Assembly (NCBI RefSeq): GCF_016901835.1
Contig: NZ_JACJKX010000005.1
Span: 1-64,000 of the forward strand
DNA from: Parasutterella secunda
GTDB taxonomy: Bacteria; Pseudomonadota; Gammaproteobacteria; Burkholderiales; Burkholderiaceae_F
Length of the DNA stretch: 64,000 nucleotides
Direction of reading: 5' to 3'
Below, piece by piece: positions 51,810 to 59,482 of the stretch (the stretch's first letter is position 1; each line of letters opens with the position of its first letter). The position numbers and the translations under genes were made by a program. The notes under the pieces were generated by a model. The model did not search any database. It had not been told where the DNA came from and saw only the letters and a list, made by a program, of their open reading frames with translations.

Positions 51810-52595
51810 TTAGAAACTCAATACTTCGCCGTCGGCAGGAATAAAGAGTTTTTGAAGACCTTTAGCCTCAGCAAACTCTCTTAATGATTGCCGGGTGACC
51901 GTTGCGTGAGAGACACCTTCCACGTGAGTAGCAATGACTTGAATTTGTGGGAAATCCTGCATCAAGGCCCAAATGTCATATTCGTTCATAATCAAAGGAT
52001 GACCTTTGGGAGCTTGAGCTCCTGCTGCATTAACGGCAACAACATCGGGTTTGTATTTTTCGATAGTCTCGCGAACTCCTTCGTAGTAAACGGTGTCACC
52101 AGCCAGGTAAAAAATCCTCTCTTCTGCTGCGGTTTTAAATAAAACACCACTTGCTTGATCGGTATAACCGCTTAATTTATAAAAGTGCTCAGTGACAAGA
52201 TCGGTGCGACCATGATCGCACGGCGTTTTCGTTAAAGTGATGTTCTTAAATGCCACTCCCTCTTCACTTAATACGATGATTTTGTTAAAACCCAGCGCAT
52301 TCATCATTTCCGCTTCTTGGGTGTTTTGAGCGAAAATGGGAAGTGTCTTGGGCAAAATTTGCATGGCAACATCATCGAAATGGTCAAGATGCCAATGGGT
52401 GACGATGACTGCATCAACGTTAAAAAGCTCTTCAACCGGACACGGCAACTCAATCGTTGGATTGCCTTGGGCACAAACCGGAGTGTCTGGGAAAACAGGA
52501 TAAGTATTGGCAGGTGCCAACATCGGATCAATCAAAAAACGAACCCCACCGAACGTAACGATGCTGGTCGCACTTCGAATTTGTTGAAATTGCAT
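51810..52595 (-). CDS. MBL-fold metallo-hydrolase (UlaG-like)
   Basis: Metallo-beta-lactamase-fold protein of 261 residues. THWHLDHFDD (about 60-69) is the HxHxDH metal motif, and other metal ligands lie in CDHGRTD, LAGDTVYYEG and ATHVEGVSH. It is close to the UlaG-like/L-ascorbate-6-P lactonase group, but many such proteins have unknown substrates. GAGAGGA precedes the ATG. Divergent from a MerR gene, with a MerR-type promoter in between, so it is probably induced by that regulator's signal. Confidence 0.85.
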   Translation of the reverse strand: MQFQQIRSATSIVTFGGVRFLIDPMLAPANTYPVFPDTPVCAQGNPTIELPCPVEELFNVDAVIVTHWHLDHFDDVAMQILPKTLPIFAQNTQEAEMMNALGFNKIIVLSEEGVAFKNITLTKTPCDHGRTDLVTEHFYKLSGYTDQASGVLFKTAAEERIFYLAGDTVYYEGVRETIEKYKPDVVAVNAAGAQAPKGHPLIMNEYDIWALMQDFPQIQVIATHVEGVSHATVTRQSLREFAEAKGLQKLFIPADGEVLSF

Positions 52596-52629
52596 GGTAT
52601 ATCCTCTCTTTGTGCTTTTGTGTAAAGAG

Positions 52630-52660
52630 AGTTTAAAATCTAAAGCTACTATAGCTTCAA
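52630..52660 (-). promoter_or_regulatory. MerR-type promoter/operator of the MBL gene
   Basis: On the minus strand TTGAAG (52660-52655) and TAAACT (52635-52630) have a 19-bp spacer, the over-long spacing typical of MerR-activated promoters. The dyad AAGCTA-CTA-TAGCTT (52643-52657) sits inside it. Confidence 0.65.
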
Positions 52661-52670
52661 GTTTGTTGAT

Positions 52671-53027
52671 ATGAGAATAGGTGAATTATCAAAATTGACC
52701 GGTTGTCCGATCGGAACTATTCGTTTTTATGAGCAAAAAGGGGTGTTGCCCGATATCGCTCGGAACCTCGGCGGGCAAAGAAGTTATTCGGGAAAGGATG
52801 TAGAGCGTTTGCGCTTTATTATGGATTGTCGCACCAACGGCATGAAATTGGAGTGTATCGAGCGGTTTTTAGAATACCGAGATAATCCCTCTCTCGGCAA
52901 CGAATGGTTGCTCGCCCAGGTCAAAGGCTATTTGCAACAAGTAGCCAAAAGACGCGAGGAACTTGATCGGGTAGAAAAACACTTAAAAGCGATTGCGCTT
53001 TCGTTGGAAAAAACACTCAACCGCTAG
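52671..53027 (+). CDS. MerR-family transcriptional regulator
   Basis: Regulator of 118 residues: winged helix at the start (MRIGELSKLTGCPIGTIRFYEQKG) and a dimerisation coiled coil after 80. The metal-binding cysteines of MerR, ZntR, CueR or CadR are not present near the C-terminus, so a metal ligand is unlikely; the inducer is unknown. It probably controls the divergent MBL gene, acting at the dyad just upstream. Confidence 0.88.
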   Translation: MRIGELSKLTGCPIGTIRFYEQKGVLPDIARNLGGQRSYSGKDVERLRFIMDCRTNGMKLECIERFLEYRDNPSLGNEWLLAQVKGYLQQVAKRREELDRVEKHLKAIALSLEKTLNR

Positions 53028-53030
53028 GCA

Positions 53031-54155
53031 TTATTGACCTTTTTGTGGTCTGAAAGTTTTAACGGTTTGCACCACTTCTTCAATATTGTCGGTGATGGAT
53101 ATTCGTAAACCGTTGTACTTTCCGGTTTCGACCAAATGTTCAATGAGTGGGTAAACCGGCATTTCCTTGCGCCAGAAATCAACTCCAAGGAACACCATTA
53201 AACTTGAGTATCCGTAAGTTTTATAGTGGTTCGGAACAGCTGCCTGGAAAATCTCCTGAACGGTGCCGGCACTACCCGGTGTGTAAATTAAACCGCCTCG
53301 GGTGATATTGAGGATGGTGTCTTCTCGGATACTGTTATCAAAAAACTTAGCAATATGTGTGGCAAAAGGTGTTGCCGGCTCATGTCCATAGAGCCACGTG
53401 GGAACGCCCAGGCTGATGAAGTGCGTCTGACGCATCTTCAGTTTCACAATGAAAGCCGTCTTTAACCATCCCGCATCCTGCCAGCTTGGCGCTTCAGACA
53501 GAATTTCCAGTGCTTCATCAACTTCTTTCAAAGAGCGTTTGGCTAACCACGCTCCCAAGTGTGTAGCCTCCATTGCCCCGGCCCCGCCTCCGCTCACCAT
53601 GATGAATCCCATCTCGGTCAGACGTTTACTTAAGAGCACAATTTGGCGGTAAAAGGGATCTGTACGCAGTAAGTCGTGACCGCCCATGATTCCCACAATC
53701 TGCCGCTCATGGTAATTGGACAGAAAATCTTTGATTGCATTGCTCATTGAGTGGTCGTGAAGGTACCGCGAGAGCGTTTCTTTAATGTTTTTGGAAAACA
53801 CCCCGGTTTGCAGATAGTGCCGGTAGACGCGACGGTCATAGGTATTTTCAATGCTGCTCTCATCTCGGATATCGAAGCCCGAATAAAGTGAATTGGAGGA
53901 ATACAGATAGCTTCTGTAAATGTCAAAAGGCGCATCCAATTTAGGAAAGATCAGATTGGATTTATCAAGCGTTTTGGAAAAACTCTCAGGCAAGACGCAT
54001 CCGAGGAAAAGACAGTCTGAGTAGGTTGACTGAGCAGCTAAATCAGCCAGATCTGTGAAGTCAATATTTTGAAAAACATGATGGTCAATGTGACCGGGTT
54101 CTGTGACAAGTCCCAACAACTGAGTGATGGTTTCAATTTCTGTGTATTCGCGCAT
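53031..54155 (-). CDS. LOG-family Rossmann nucleotide-binding protein
   Basis: Protein of 374 residues with a 130-residue N-terminal extension and a LOG/TIGR00730-like Rossmann core. IVGIMGGHD is the first loop, VSGGGAGAMEATHLGAW near 190 and PGSAGTVQEIF near 292 are the nucleotide motifs. Members of the family are nucleoside monophosphate phosphoribohydrolases, once called lysine decarboxylases. The second motif is PGSAGTxQE instead of the commoner PGGxGTxxE, as in the long subgroup. Substrate not certain. Confidence 0.75.
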   Translation of the reverse strand: MREYTEIETITQLLGLVTEPGHIDHHVFQNIDFTDLADLAAQSTYSDCLFLGCVLPESFSKTLDKSNLIFPKLDAPFDIYRSYLYSSNSLYSGFDIRDESSIENTYDRRVYRHYLQTGVFSKNIKETLSRYLHDHSMSNAIKDFLSNYHERQIVGIMGGHDLLRTDPFYRQIVLLSKRLTEMGFIMVSGGGAGAMEATHLGAWLAKRSLKEVDEALEILSEAPSWQDAGWLKTAFIVKLKMRQTHFISLGVPTWLYGHEPATPFATHIAKFFDNSIREDTILNITRGGLIYTPGSAGTVQEIFQAAVPNHYKTYGYSSLMVFLGVDFWRKEMPVYPLIEHLVETGKYNGLRISITDNIEEVVQTVKTFRPQKGQ

Positions 54156-54263
54156 AAAGGGCTCCTTTTCACCTCATTTTTATTTTAGGGGAGTCCATCG
54201 GAAAGCTCTAGATTGCCAGAACTCAAAAACGCTACAATGGAAAAAAGACAGGATTGATCCATC

Positions 54264-56006
54264 ATGATTGTTATCGATCGCATACGCATTAACGGCTTCA
54301 GAAGCATCCGCACTTTGCAGATGCCCTTGGGTCGCACAACGGTTTTGCTTGGTGCGAATAATTGTGGCAAAAGCACGGTTTTAAAAGCGCTTGAATTGGC
54401 TTTGAGTGATGAAACTTCCGTTCAGAAAGAAGATTTTCACATGGATGCTGTCGGCACCTTTGCCAAAGAATTATGGGTCGATGTGCGTTTTGTGCCGATT
54501 AACCCGCAATCGAATCGTTTGTCGATGTTTCCTGATCAGTGGCAAAAAGAGTTTGCGGGTTTAATTCGCAGGGACCATTATCGACGCGAATACATGGCTT
54601 TCAGGACAGTGTTTACTCGCCATGACAATGGGGTAATCACAAAAGCACGCTATGAGATACTGCATTGGGATGCCGCCCGGCTCGGAGAGGCTATCGATGT
54701 GCTACCCCATGCTATTCAGTTTGTGAGTATTGATGCTGAGGAAAACCTCAGAGAAGATCTTAAAAATGAAAAATCGTTTGTCAGTCTGACGGTCAATGAG
54801 TTAAGTACTGTACTGAAAAAACACCCTGATTATGGAGTTAAGCCGATTGAGGACTTAAAGGCGATGTTGGACTCTTTGAGTCAAACACTAGAAGGACCTG
54901 GAACCGGCTTGCCTCAGGGAGTCGCATTGACGGCTGATAATATTGAAGCGTTCTTCTCTTTAGTAAAAAGTGACTCCGAGAAAATCATTCCGTTTTCGGT
55001 CCTTCAGGGTAAGGGCAGTCAAAAAAGCGTCGCCATTCTGTCTATTGTTGTTTTAGTGGATTTGTTGGCAAAGCATGCACAGTTATCTCAGAAGCCGCTT
55101 TTTATGCTGATTGCTGCAGAGGAACCGGAAATTCATTTGCACCCTAACGCTCAACGCGCACTGATGACTCGGCTCAAATCGCTATCTCACCAATGTGTAG
55201 TTTCCACCCATTCACCGTACGTAGCCTCAGTATCTGAGCCTCATGAGTTTCGCAGCATGTTGCGGGTTGGTGAAGACATTCGGGTACAGTGGTTACCTCA
55301 AAATATTGATCCTATGGAAACTCGGGTCATTAAACGGCTTATTTTGCGTTTCAGAGCCGAAGTACTCTTTGCTACGGGGCTGATTTTTGTGGAAGGGGTT
55401 ACCGAAGAGCAACTCATACGAGGGATGTTTCAGGCTTATTTTGGAGAAGATCCCAGCACCTATGGGATCAGCATCATCGGGGTGGACGGTAAAAGTTATG
55501 CACCGTTTCTAATGTTGGCGCTCAGTCTTAAAAAGCCGTTTTGTGTGATCAGTGATAATGACGGAGATGCCCGACATGTGGTCCTGAAACAATTAAGTGA
55601 CACGGAAAGAAGGGTTCACAGCCGAGCACAGGACAATCAAAGCGGAGTGTTTTTCCTCTCTCCCGGTTTGGCAATCGAAGGCGAGTTGGTTTACAAGACA
55701 GGACTTAAGCGCGAAATTTACGATGCACTTTGGGCCTGTAACGGTTCAACAAACACTTCGCCCAAATCCAAGCACCTTCAGTACGAGCGCATGATGGCGT
55801 TGGCCCCGAGGGATCTAAAACGCAAACTTGAGAAAAAGAAAGCAGAATATTCTGGATTCTTGGGAGAAATTATTGCTCAAAACCCCTATAACCAGTCTGT
55901 TGACAATATGTTGCCGATAGCGGTCAGGAAAGCATTTGAACAAATTTCTCTTTGGCTCGGCAAAACAAAGAAAGATTCTGAAACTGAAACGGTTAGTTAT
56001 ACTTAA
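54264..56006 (+). CDS. OLD-family ATP-dependent endonuclease (AAA ATPase and TOPRIM)
   Basis: Protein of 580 residues. The N-terminal ABC/SMC-like ATPase has Walker A GANNCGKST (30-38) and ends in a signature/Walker B region (LFMLIAAEEPEIHLHPNAQ) and STHSPYVA. A TOPRIM nuclease domain follows with FVEGVTEEQLI (glutamate near 377) and the D-x-D pair in SDNDGD (near 430). This is a class 1/2-like OLD protein; such proteins act in phage defence (P2 OLD, Gabija GajA). No gajB/UvrD helicase is next to it, so it would act alone. Typical length. Confidence 0.85.
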   Translation: MIVIDRIRINGFRSIRTLQMPLGRTTVLLGANNCGKSTVLKALELALSDETSVQKEDFHMDAVGTFAKELWVDVRFVPINPQSNRLSMFPDQWQKEFAGLIRRDHYRREYMAFRTVFTRHDNGVITKARYEILHWDAARLGEAIDVLPHAIQFVSIDAEENLREDLKNEKSFVSLTVNELSTVLKKHPDYGVKPIEDLKAMLDSLSQTLEGPGTGLPQGVALTADNIEAFFSLVKSDSEKIIPFSVLQGKGSQKSVAILSIVVLVDLLAKHAQLSQKPLFMLIAAEEPEIHLHPNAQRALMTRLKSLSHQCVVSTHSPYVASVSEPHEFRSMLRVGEDIRVQWLPQNIDPMETRVIKRLILRFRAEVLFATGLIFVEGVTEEQLIRGMFQAYFGEDPSTYGISIIGVDGKSYAPFLMLALSLKKPFCVISDNDGDARHVVLKQLSDTERRVHSRAQDNQSGVFFLSPGLAIEGELVYKTGLKREIYDALWACNGSTNTSPKSKHLQYERMMALAPRDLKRKLEKKKAEYSGFLGEIIAQNPYNQSVDNMLPIAVRKAFEQISLWLGKTKKDSETETVSYT

Positions 56007-56031
56007 GAAAATTTTTCTCGGAGTGCTTTCT

Positions 56032-56307
56032 GTGCGCCAATGTATGGATGCTGACAATCTTCATAAAAGATTGAAAAAAATCATGGGTCAGGTCAATGCT
56101 ATTGATCGGATGATCGATGAGGACGTCCCTTGTGAAAATATTCTTATGCAAGTTAACGCTGCCAAGGGGGCTCTTCACAAAGTCGGTCAAATCATTCTGG
56201 AGGGTCACCTTAATCACTGTGTCAAAGAAGGCATAGAGCACGGTGATGTCGATAAGACAATTCGAGACTTTGCCAAAGCTATTGAACATTTCTCTCGCCT
56301 TTCTTAA
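56032..56307 (+). CDS. CsoR/RcnR-family metal-sensing repressor
   Basis: DUF156 repressor of 91 residues. Metal ligands are C34, H59 and C63 (GHLNHC), the Cys-His-Cys pattern of CsoR-type copper(I) sensors; the RcnR nickel/cobalt N-terminal histidine is absent. A GTG at 56032 with GGAG eight bases before it is preferred; ATG 56044 is a second option. It is followed by a perfect operator-like palindrome and a metal ATPase gene, the usual arrangement. Confidence 0.85.
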   Translation: MRQCMDADNLHKRLKKIMGQVNAIDRMIDEDVPCENILMQVNAAKGALHKVGQIILEGHLNHCVKEGIEHGDVDKTIRDFAKAIEHFSRLS

Positions 56308-56321
56308 TCGTTAGTGATTAA

Positions 56322-56351
56322 TTGACAGGTACTTAAGCTCAGGTTTAGACT
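56322..56351 (+). promoter_or_regulatory. Predicted promoter of the P-type ATPase gene
   Basis: TTGACA (56322-56327) and TAGACT (56346-56351), spacer 18 bp. The palindrome begins four bases later and covers the probable transcription start, as expected for repression. Confidence 0.5.
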
Positions 56352-56354
56352 TTA

Positions 56355-56382
56355 TTAATACCTATAGGGGTATAGGTATTAA
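56355..56382. promoter_or_regulatory. CsoR-type operator palindrome
   Basis: Perfect 12-bp arms TTAATACCTATA and TATAGGTATTAA flank GGGG. CsoR/RcnR repressors recognise operators of the ATACC-TATA-GGGGTAT kind, and the regulator gene is 48 bases upstream. Confidence 0.75.
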
Positions 56383-56396
56383 AAATGGAGAGTGTT

Positions 56397-58277
56397 ATGA
56401 ATTGGCGTGTGCCCGAATGGGTCAATGGCGAAGAAAGACGAACAATTGTTTTTCTGATTATTTCCGGACTGGCCCTGGGTGTCAGTTTCTTTTTGCCCGA
56501 AGGATCCTGCCCTGTTGATCCGGCTTGGGTAAGTATTGTTTTGTGTGGAATTCCCATTATCAAAGAGGCCATAGAAGGGCTGGTGAGCCGCTTTGATATA
56601 AAAGCCGACGTATTGGTTTCAATGGCATTAATCGCCTCTGTCATTATTGGTGAGACTTTTGCAGCAGGTGAAATTGCCTGGATTATGACCATCGGTTCAT
56701 TTCTTGAAGAATTAACCGTTGAAAAAGCCCGTGCCGGTATCGCGGAGTTAGTCAAACTTTCTCCTGAAACGACTCGAGTTAGACGACAGTCAAAAACAAT
56801 GACAATACCAGCCGATGAGGTTTTGGTCGATGATGTTCTTGAGGTTTTGCCTGGGGAAAAAGTGCCGACCGATGGAGTGGTTATCAAAGGGACAACGGCA
56901 ATCGATGAATCGGTGATGACGGGAGAACCGATGCCCGTAGATAAAGGAGTCGGAGATGAGGTCATGAGCGGAACGCTTAACCGCTTCGGGGCTTTTGAAA
57001 TGCGTGCGACCAAAGTAGGTAAGGAGAGTTCGGTCAATCGTCTCATTGCCTTGGTCGAAAGTGCAGATGCCAATAAAACGAAAATTGTTCGCCTGGCCGA
57101 TCAGTGGGCAACTTGGGTTGTCGTAGCTGCGTTAACTTCAGCAGCGATAACTTGGTATATAACCGATGAAGTTGTTCGAGCAGTGACAATTTTGGTGGTC
57201 TTTTGTCCATGTGCATTGGTGCTGGCGACGCCGACAGCCGTGATGGCGGCAATCGGAAACGCCACGCGTAAGGGCTTTTTAGTCAGAGCCGGTGATGCAC
57301 TTGAGCGATTGGCAGAGGTGAGAAAAACTGCGTTTGATAAGACAGGAACCCTCACAGAAGGCAAACCGGTTGTGGTACAGGTGGTAGCGAAAAAAGGTTT
57401 CACAGCAAAAGAGGTTTACACGTTGGCGGCTTCTGTGGAAAAGCTCAGCGAACATCCGTTAGGAAAGGCAATTATCAAAAGTTATAACAGTCAGGCAGAT
57501 GCAGGCAAGCTTTTTGAACCGATCGGTTTTGAGATGTTACCGGGTTTGGGAGTTAAAGCGATCATACAGAATCGGCTCGTAGAAGTCGGAAGTCTGAAAC
57601 TGGTCAACGAAAATCGATCGTTTGATCCACAAGAGAAAGAGATGATCAAGCAAGCCGAAGAGGCTTCGCGTCACGGTCAAAGTATTTCGTATGTACTGTT
57701 AGATTCTCAAATAGTTGGCTTTCTGGCTCTGGAAGACAAAATCAGGCCGTTTGCCGGAGAGGTTGTCTCAAAATTGATTTCTTTAGGCACAGAACCGATT
57801 CTTCTCACCGGAGATAAAGAATCGGCAGCCCAACACGTTGCGCAGACTGTCGGTATTGAGAAAGTAATTGCCGGATGTTTGCCTGAAACAAAGTTGGCCT
57901 ACGTAAAAAATGAAGACCGCCAAAATCATAAACTATTGATAGTCGGCGACGGAATTAATGACGCACCGGCTCTCAAGTGTGCCCATGTTGGAATTGCAAT
58001 GGGAGGAATCGGTAGCGGAATTGCCGTAGAAGCGGCCGATATTGTGGCTGTGAGTGACCGCATCGAAGGCATCCCAATGCTAATCAGATTGTCACGGAAA
58101 ATGATGAAGGTCATCAGGATTAACCTGACATTGGCGATGACGATTAATTTTGTAGCCATTGTCTTGGCTATGGGAGGCTGGATGGGACCGGTAGTAGGAG
58201 CGCTCGTACACAATGCGGGGTCCGTATTGGTGATTATTCATTCGGCATCGTTGCTACGATTTGAGGCGAGTGAATAA
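56397..58277 (+). CDS. Heavy-metal-translocating P1B-type ATPase
   Basis: Inner-membrane metal pump of 626 residues. Metal site CPC (about 270-272), phosphorylated D314 in DKTGTLT, the HP motif SEHPLGKA and GDGINDAPAL are intact. There is no N-terminal HMA metal-binding domain. The last helix has HNAGSVLV, which does not match the Cu(I) subgroup and is nearer the Zn/Cd group, while its repressor has copper-type ligands; the metal is therefore open. GGAG before the ATG at 56397 sets the start; an ATG at 56385 is also in frame. Confidence 0.88.
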   Translation: MNWRVPEWVNGEERRTIVFLIISGLALGVSFFLPEGSCPVDPAWVSIVLCGIPIIKEAIEGLVSRFDIKADVLVSMALIASVIIGETFAAGEIAWIMTIGSFLEELTVEKARAGIAELVKLSPETTRVRRQSKTMTIPADEVLVDDVLEVLPGEKVPTDGVVIKGTTAIDESVMTGEPMPVDKGVGDEVMSGTLNRFGAFEMRATKVGKESSVNRLIALVESADANKTKIVRLADQWATWVVVAALTSAAITWYITDEVVRAVTILVVFCPCALVLATPTAVMAAIGNATRKGFLVRAGDALERLAEVRKTAFDKTGTLTEGKPVVVQVVAKKGFTAKEVYTLAASVEKLSEHPLGKAIIKSYNSQADAGKLFEPIGFEMLPGLGVKAIIQNRLVEVGSLKLVNENRSFDPQEKEMIKQAEEASRHGQSISYVLLDSQIVGFLALEDKIRPFAGEVVSKLISLGTEPILLTGDKESAAQHVAQTVGIEKVIAGCLPETKLAYVKNEDRQNHKLLIVGDGINDAPALKCAHVGIAMGGIGSGIAVEAADIVAVSDRIEGIPMLIRLSRKMMKVIRINLTLAMTINFVAIVLAMGGWMGPVVGALVHNAGSVLVIIHSASLLRFEASE

Positions 58278-58304
58278 CAAAAAAGCGACTCGGGCAGTCG
58301 CTTT
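58275..58304 (-). terminator. Terminator of the tRNA-Pro transcript, shared with the ATPase gene
   Basis: AAAGCGACT and AGTCGCTTT pair over 9 bp around a 5-nt loop (58282-58304). Read leftwards it is followed by six T, so it is a good terminator for tRNA-Pro/ispB. Read rightwards the T-run is only three, so termination for the ATPase gene would be weaker. Confidence 0.75.
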
Positions 58305-58313
58305 AAGAATTTA

Positions 58314-58392
<79 letters not shown>

Positions 58393-58405
58393 ACATCTTT
58401 TGTTG

Positions 58406-59401
58406 TTAAGCTTTCCGCTCAACAACGAAGGACAACAATTCTATCAGAGAATTTTTGAAAATGGAAGGGGAAAGTGCATCTAATGCATTTTTCCCTTTTT
58501 CCAGCTCCTGTTGTGCGCGCTCTTTGCACTTTTCAATGGCTCCGCTTTGCTGAATGATGTGAGAAATTTTCTGGAAATCGCCGTGACCTTGTCGGATCGC
58601 CTCTTCAATAAATGCCTTATCTTCTGCGCTCACTTGTTGCATGGCATAAATAACAGGAAGCGTCACTTTGCCTTCTGCGAAGTCTGAGCCGATTTGTTTT
58701 CCGCTCTCTTCAGGGTTGCCGGAGTAATCGAGAATATCATCGGCAATCTGAAACGCATTGCCTAAAGCCATGGTGTAGTCAACCAAAGCCTGTTCCTGTT
58801 TTTCATCAGCACCGACCAATGCACAGGCCATTTTGGCAGCGGCCGCAAACAGTACGGATGTTTTTCGTTCAATGACTTTCAGATAGCGGGGTTCATCCAC
58901 GCTGGGGTCATGAGCGTTTTTCATCTGGATGACTTCCCCTTCGCTGAGCGTGTTGGCCGCGCCCGCCAAGGCCTGCATGACGCGAAGGTTACCGATGCGG
59001 ATCATCATTTGAAATGAACGCGTGTACATGAAGTCACCCACCAATACCGCAACGTTGTTGCCCCATTGGGCATTCGCTGTAGGACGGCCGCGGCGCATCA
59101 TCCCTTCATCCACGACATCGTCGTGCATAAGGGTAGCCGTATGAAGCATTTCAATCGTAGCGCCCAACTCGCGGTGATCGGTTCCTTGATAACCCAGTGC
59201 GCGAGCCATAAGCATCAAAAGGGCCGGCCGCATACGCTTGCCGCCCGCCTGCGTGATGTAGGAAGCGATTTTGGTAATGGTCGGGCTTTGACTGTGAGCG
59301 AACTCACGGGCAAGAATTCCATCGACCGCTTTTAAATCTTCGGCAATGGGGGCTAAGACCGCCAAAGCGGATTTCTTTTGAGAAGAGGTATTGGATGTCA
59401 T
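58406..59401 (-). CDS. ispB: Octaprenyl diphosphate synthase (polyprenyl synthetase)
   Basis: Trans-prenyltransferase of 331 residues that makes the ubiquinone/menaquinone side chain. The first Asp-rich motif DDVVDEGMMRRGRPTAN (near 92) and second DDILDYSG (near 219) are intact. It is divergent from the rplU side, as in other betaproteobacteria, but a phosphate transporter gene now lies between. Confidence 0.93.
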   Translation of the reverse strand: MTSNTSSQKKSALAVLAPIAEDLKAVDGILAREFAHSQSPTITKIASYITQAGGKRMRPALLMLMARALGYQGTDHRELGATIEMLHTATLMHDDVVDEGMMRRGRPTANAQWGNNVAVLVGDFMYTRSFQMMIRIGNLRVMQALAGAANTLSEGEVIQMKNAHDPSVDEPRYLKVIERKTSVLFAAAAKMACALVGADEKQEQALVDYTMALGNAFQIADDILDYSGNPEESGKQIGSDFAEGKVTLPVIYAMQQVSAEDKAFIEEAIRQGHGDFQKISHIIQQSGAIEKCKERAQQELEKGKNALDALSPSIFKNSLIELLSFVVERKA

Positions 59402-59482
59402 AGTGGCCTCATTATACCTGCGGGTGGGAACAAAAAAGGAGGACCTATTTTGAAGATCCTCCTGTAGCTTTCCGGCTAATTG

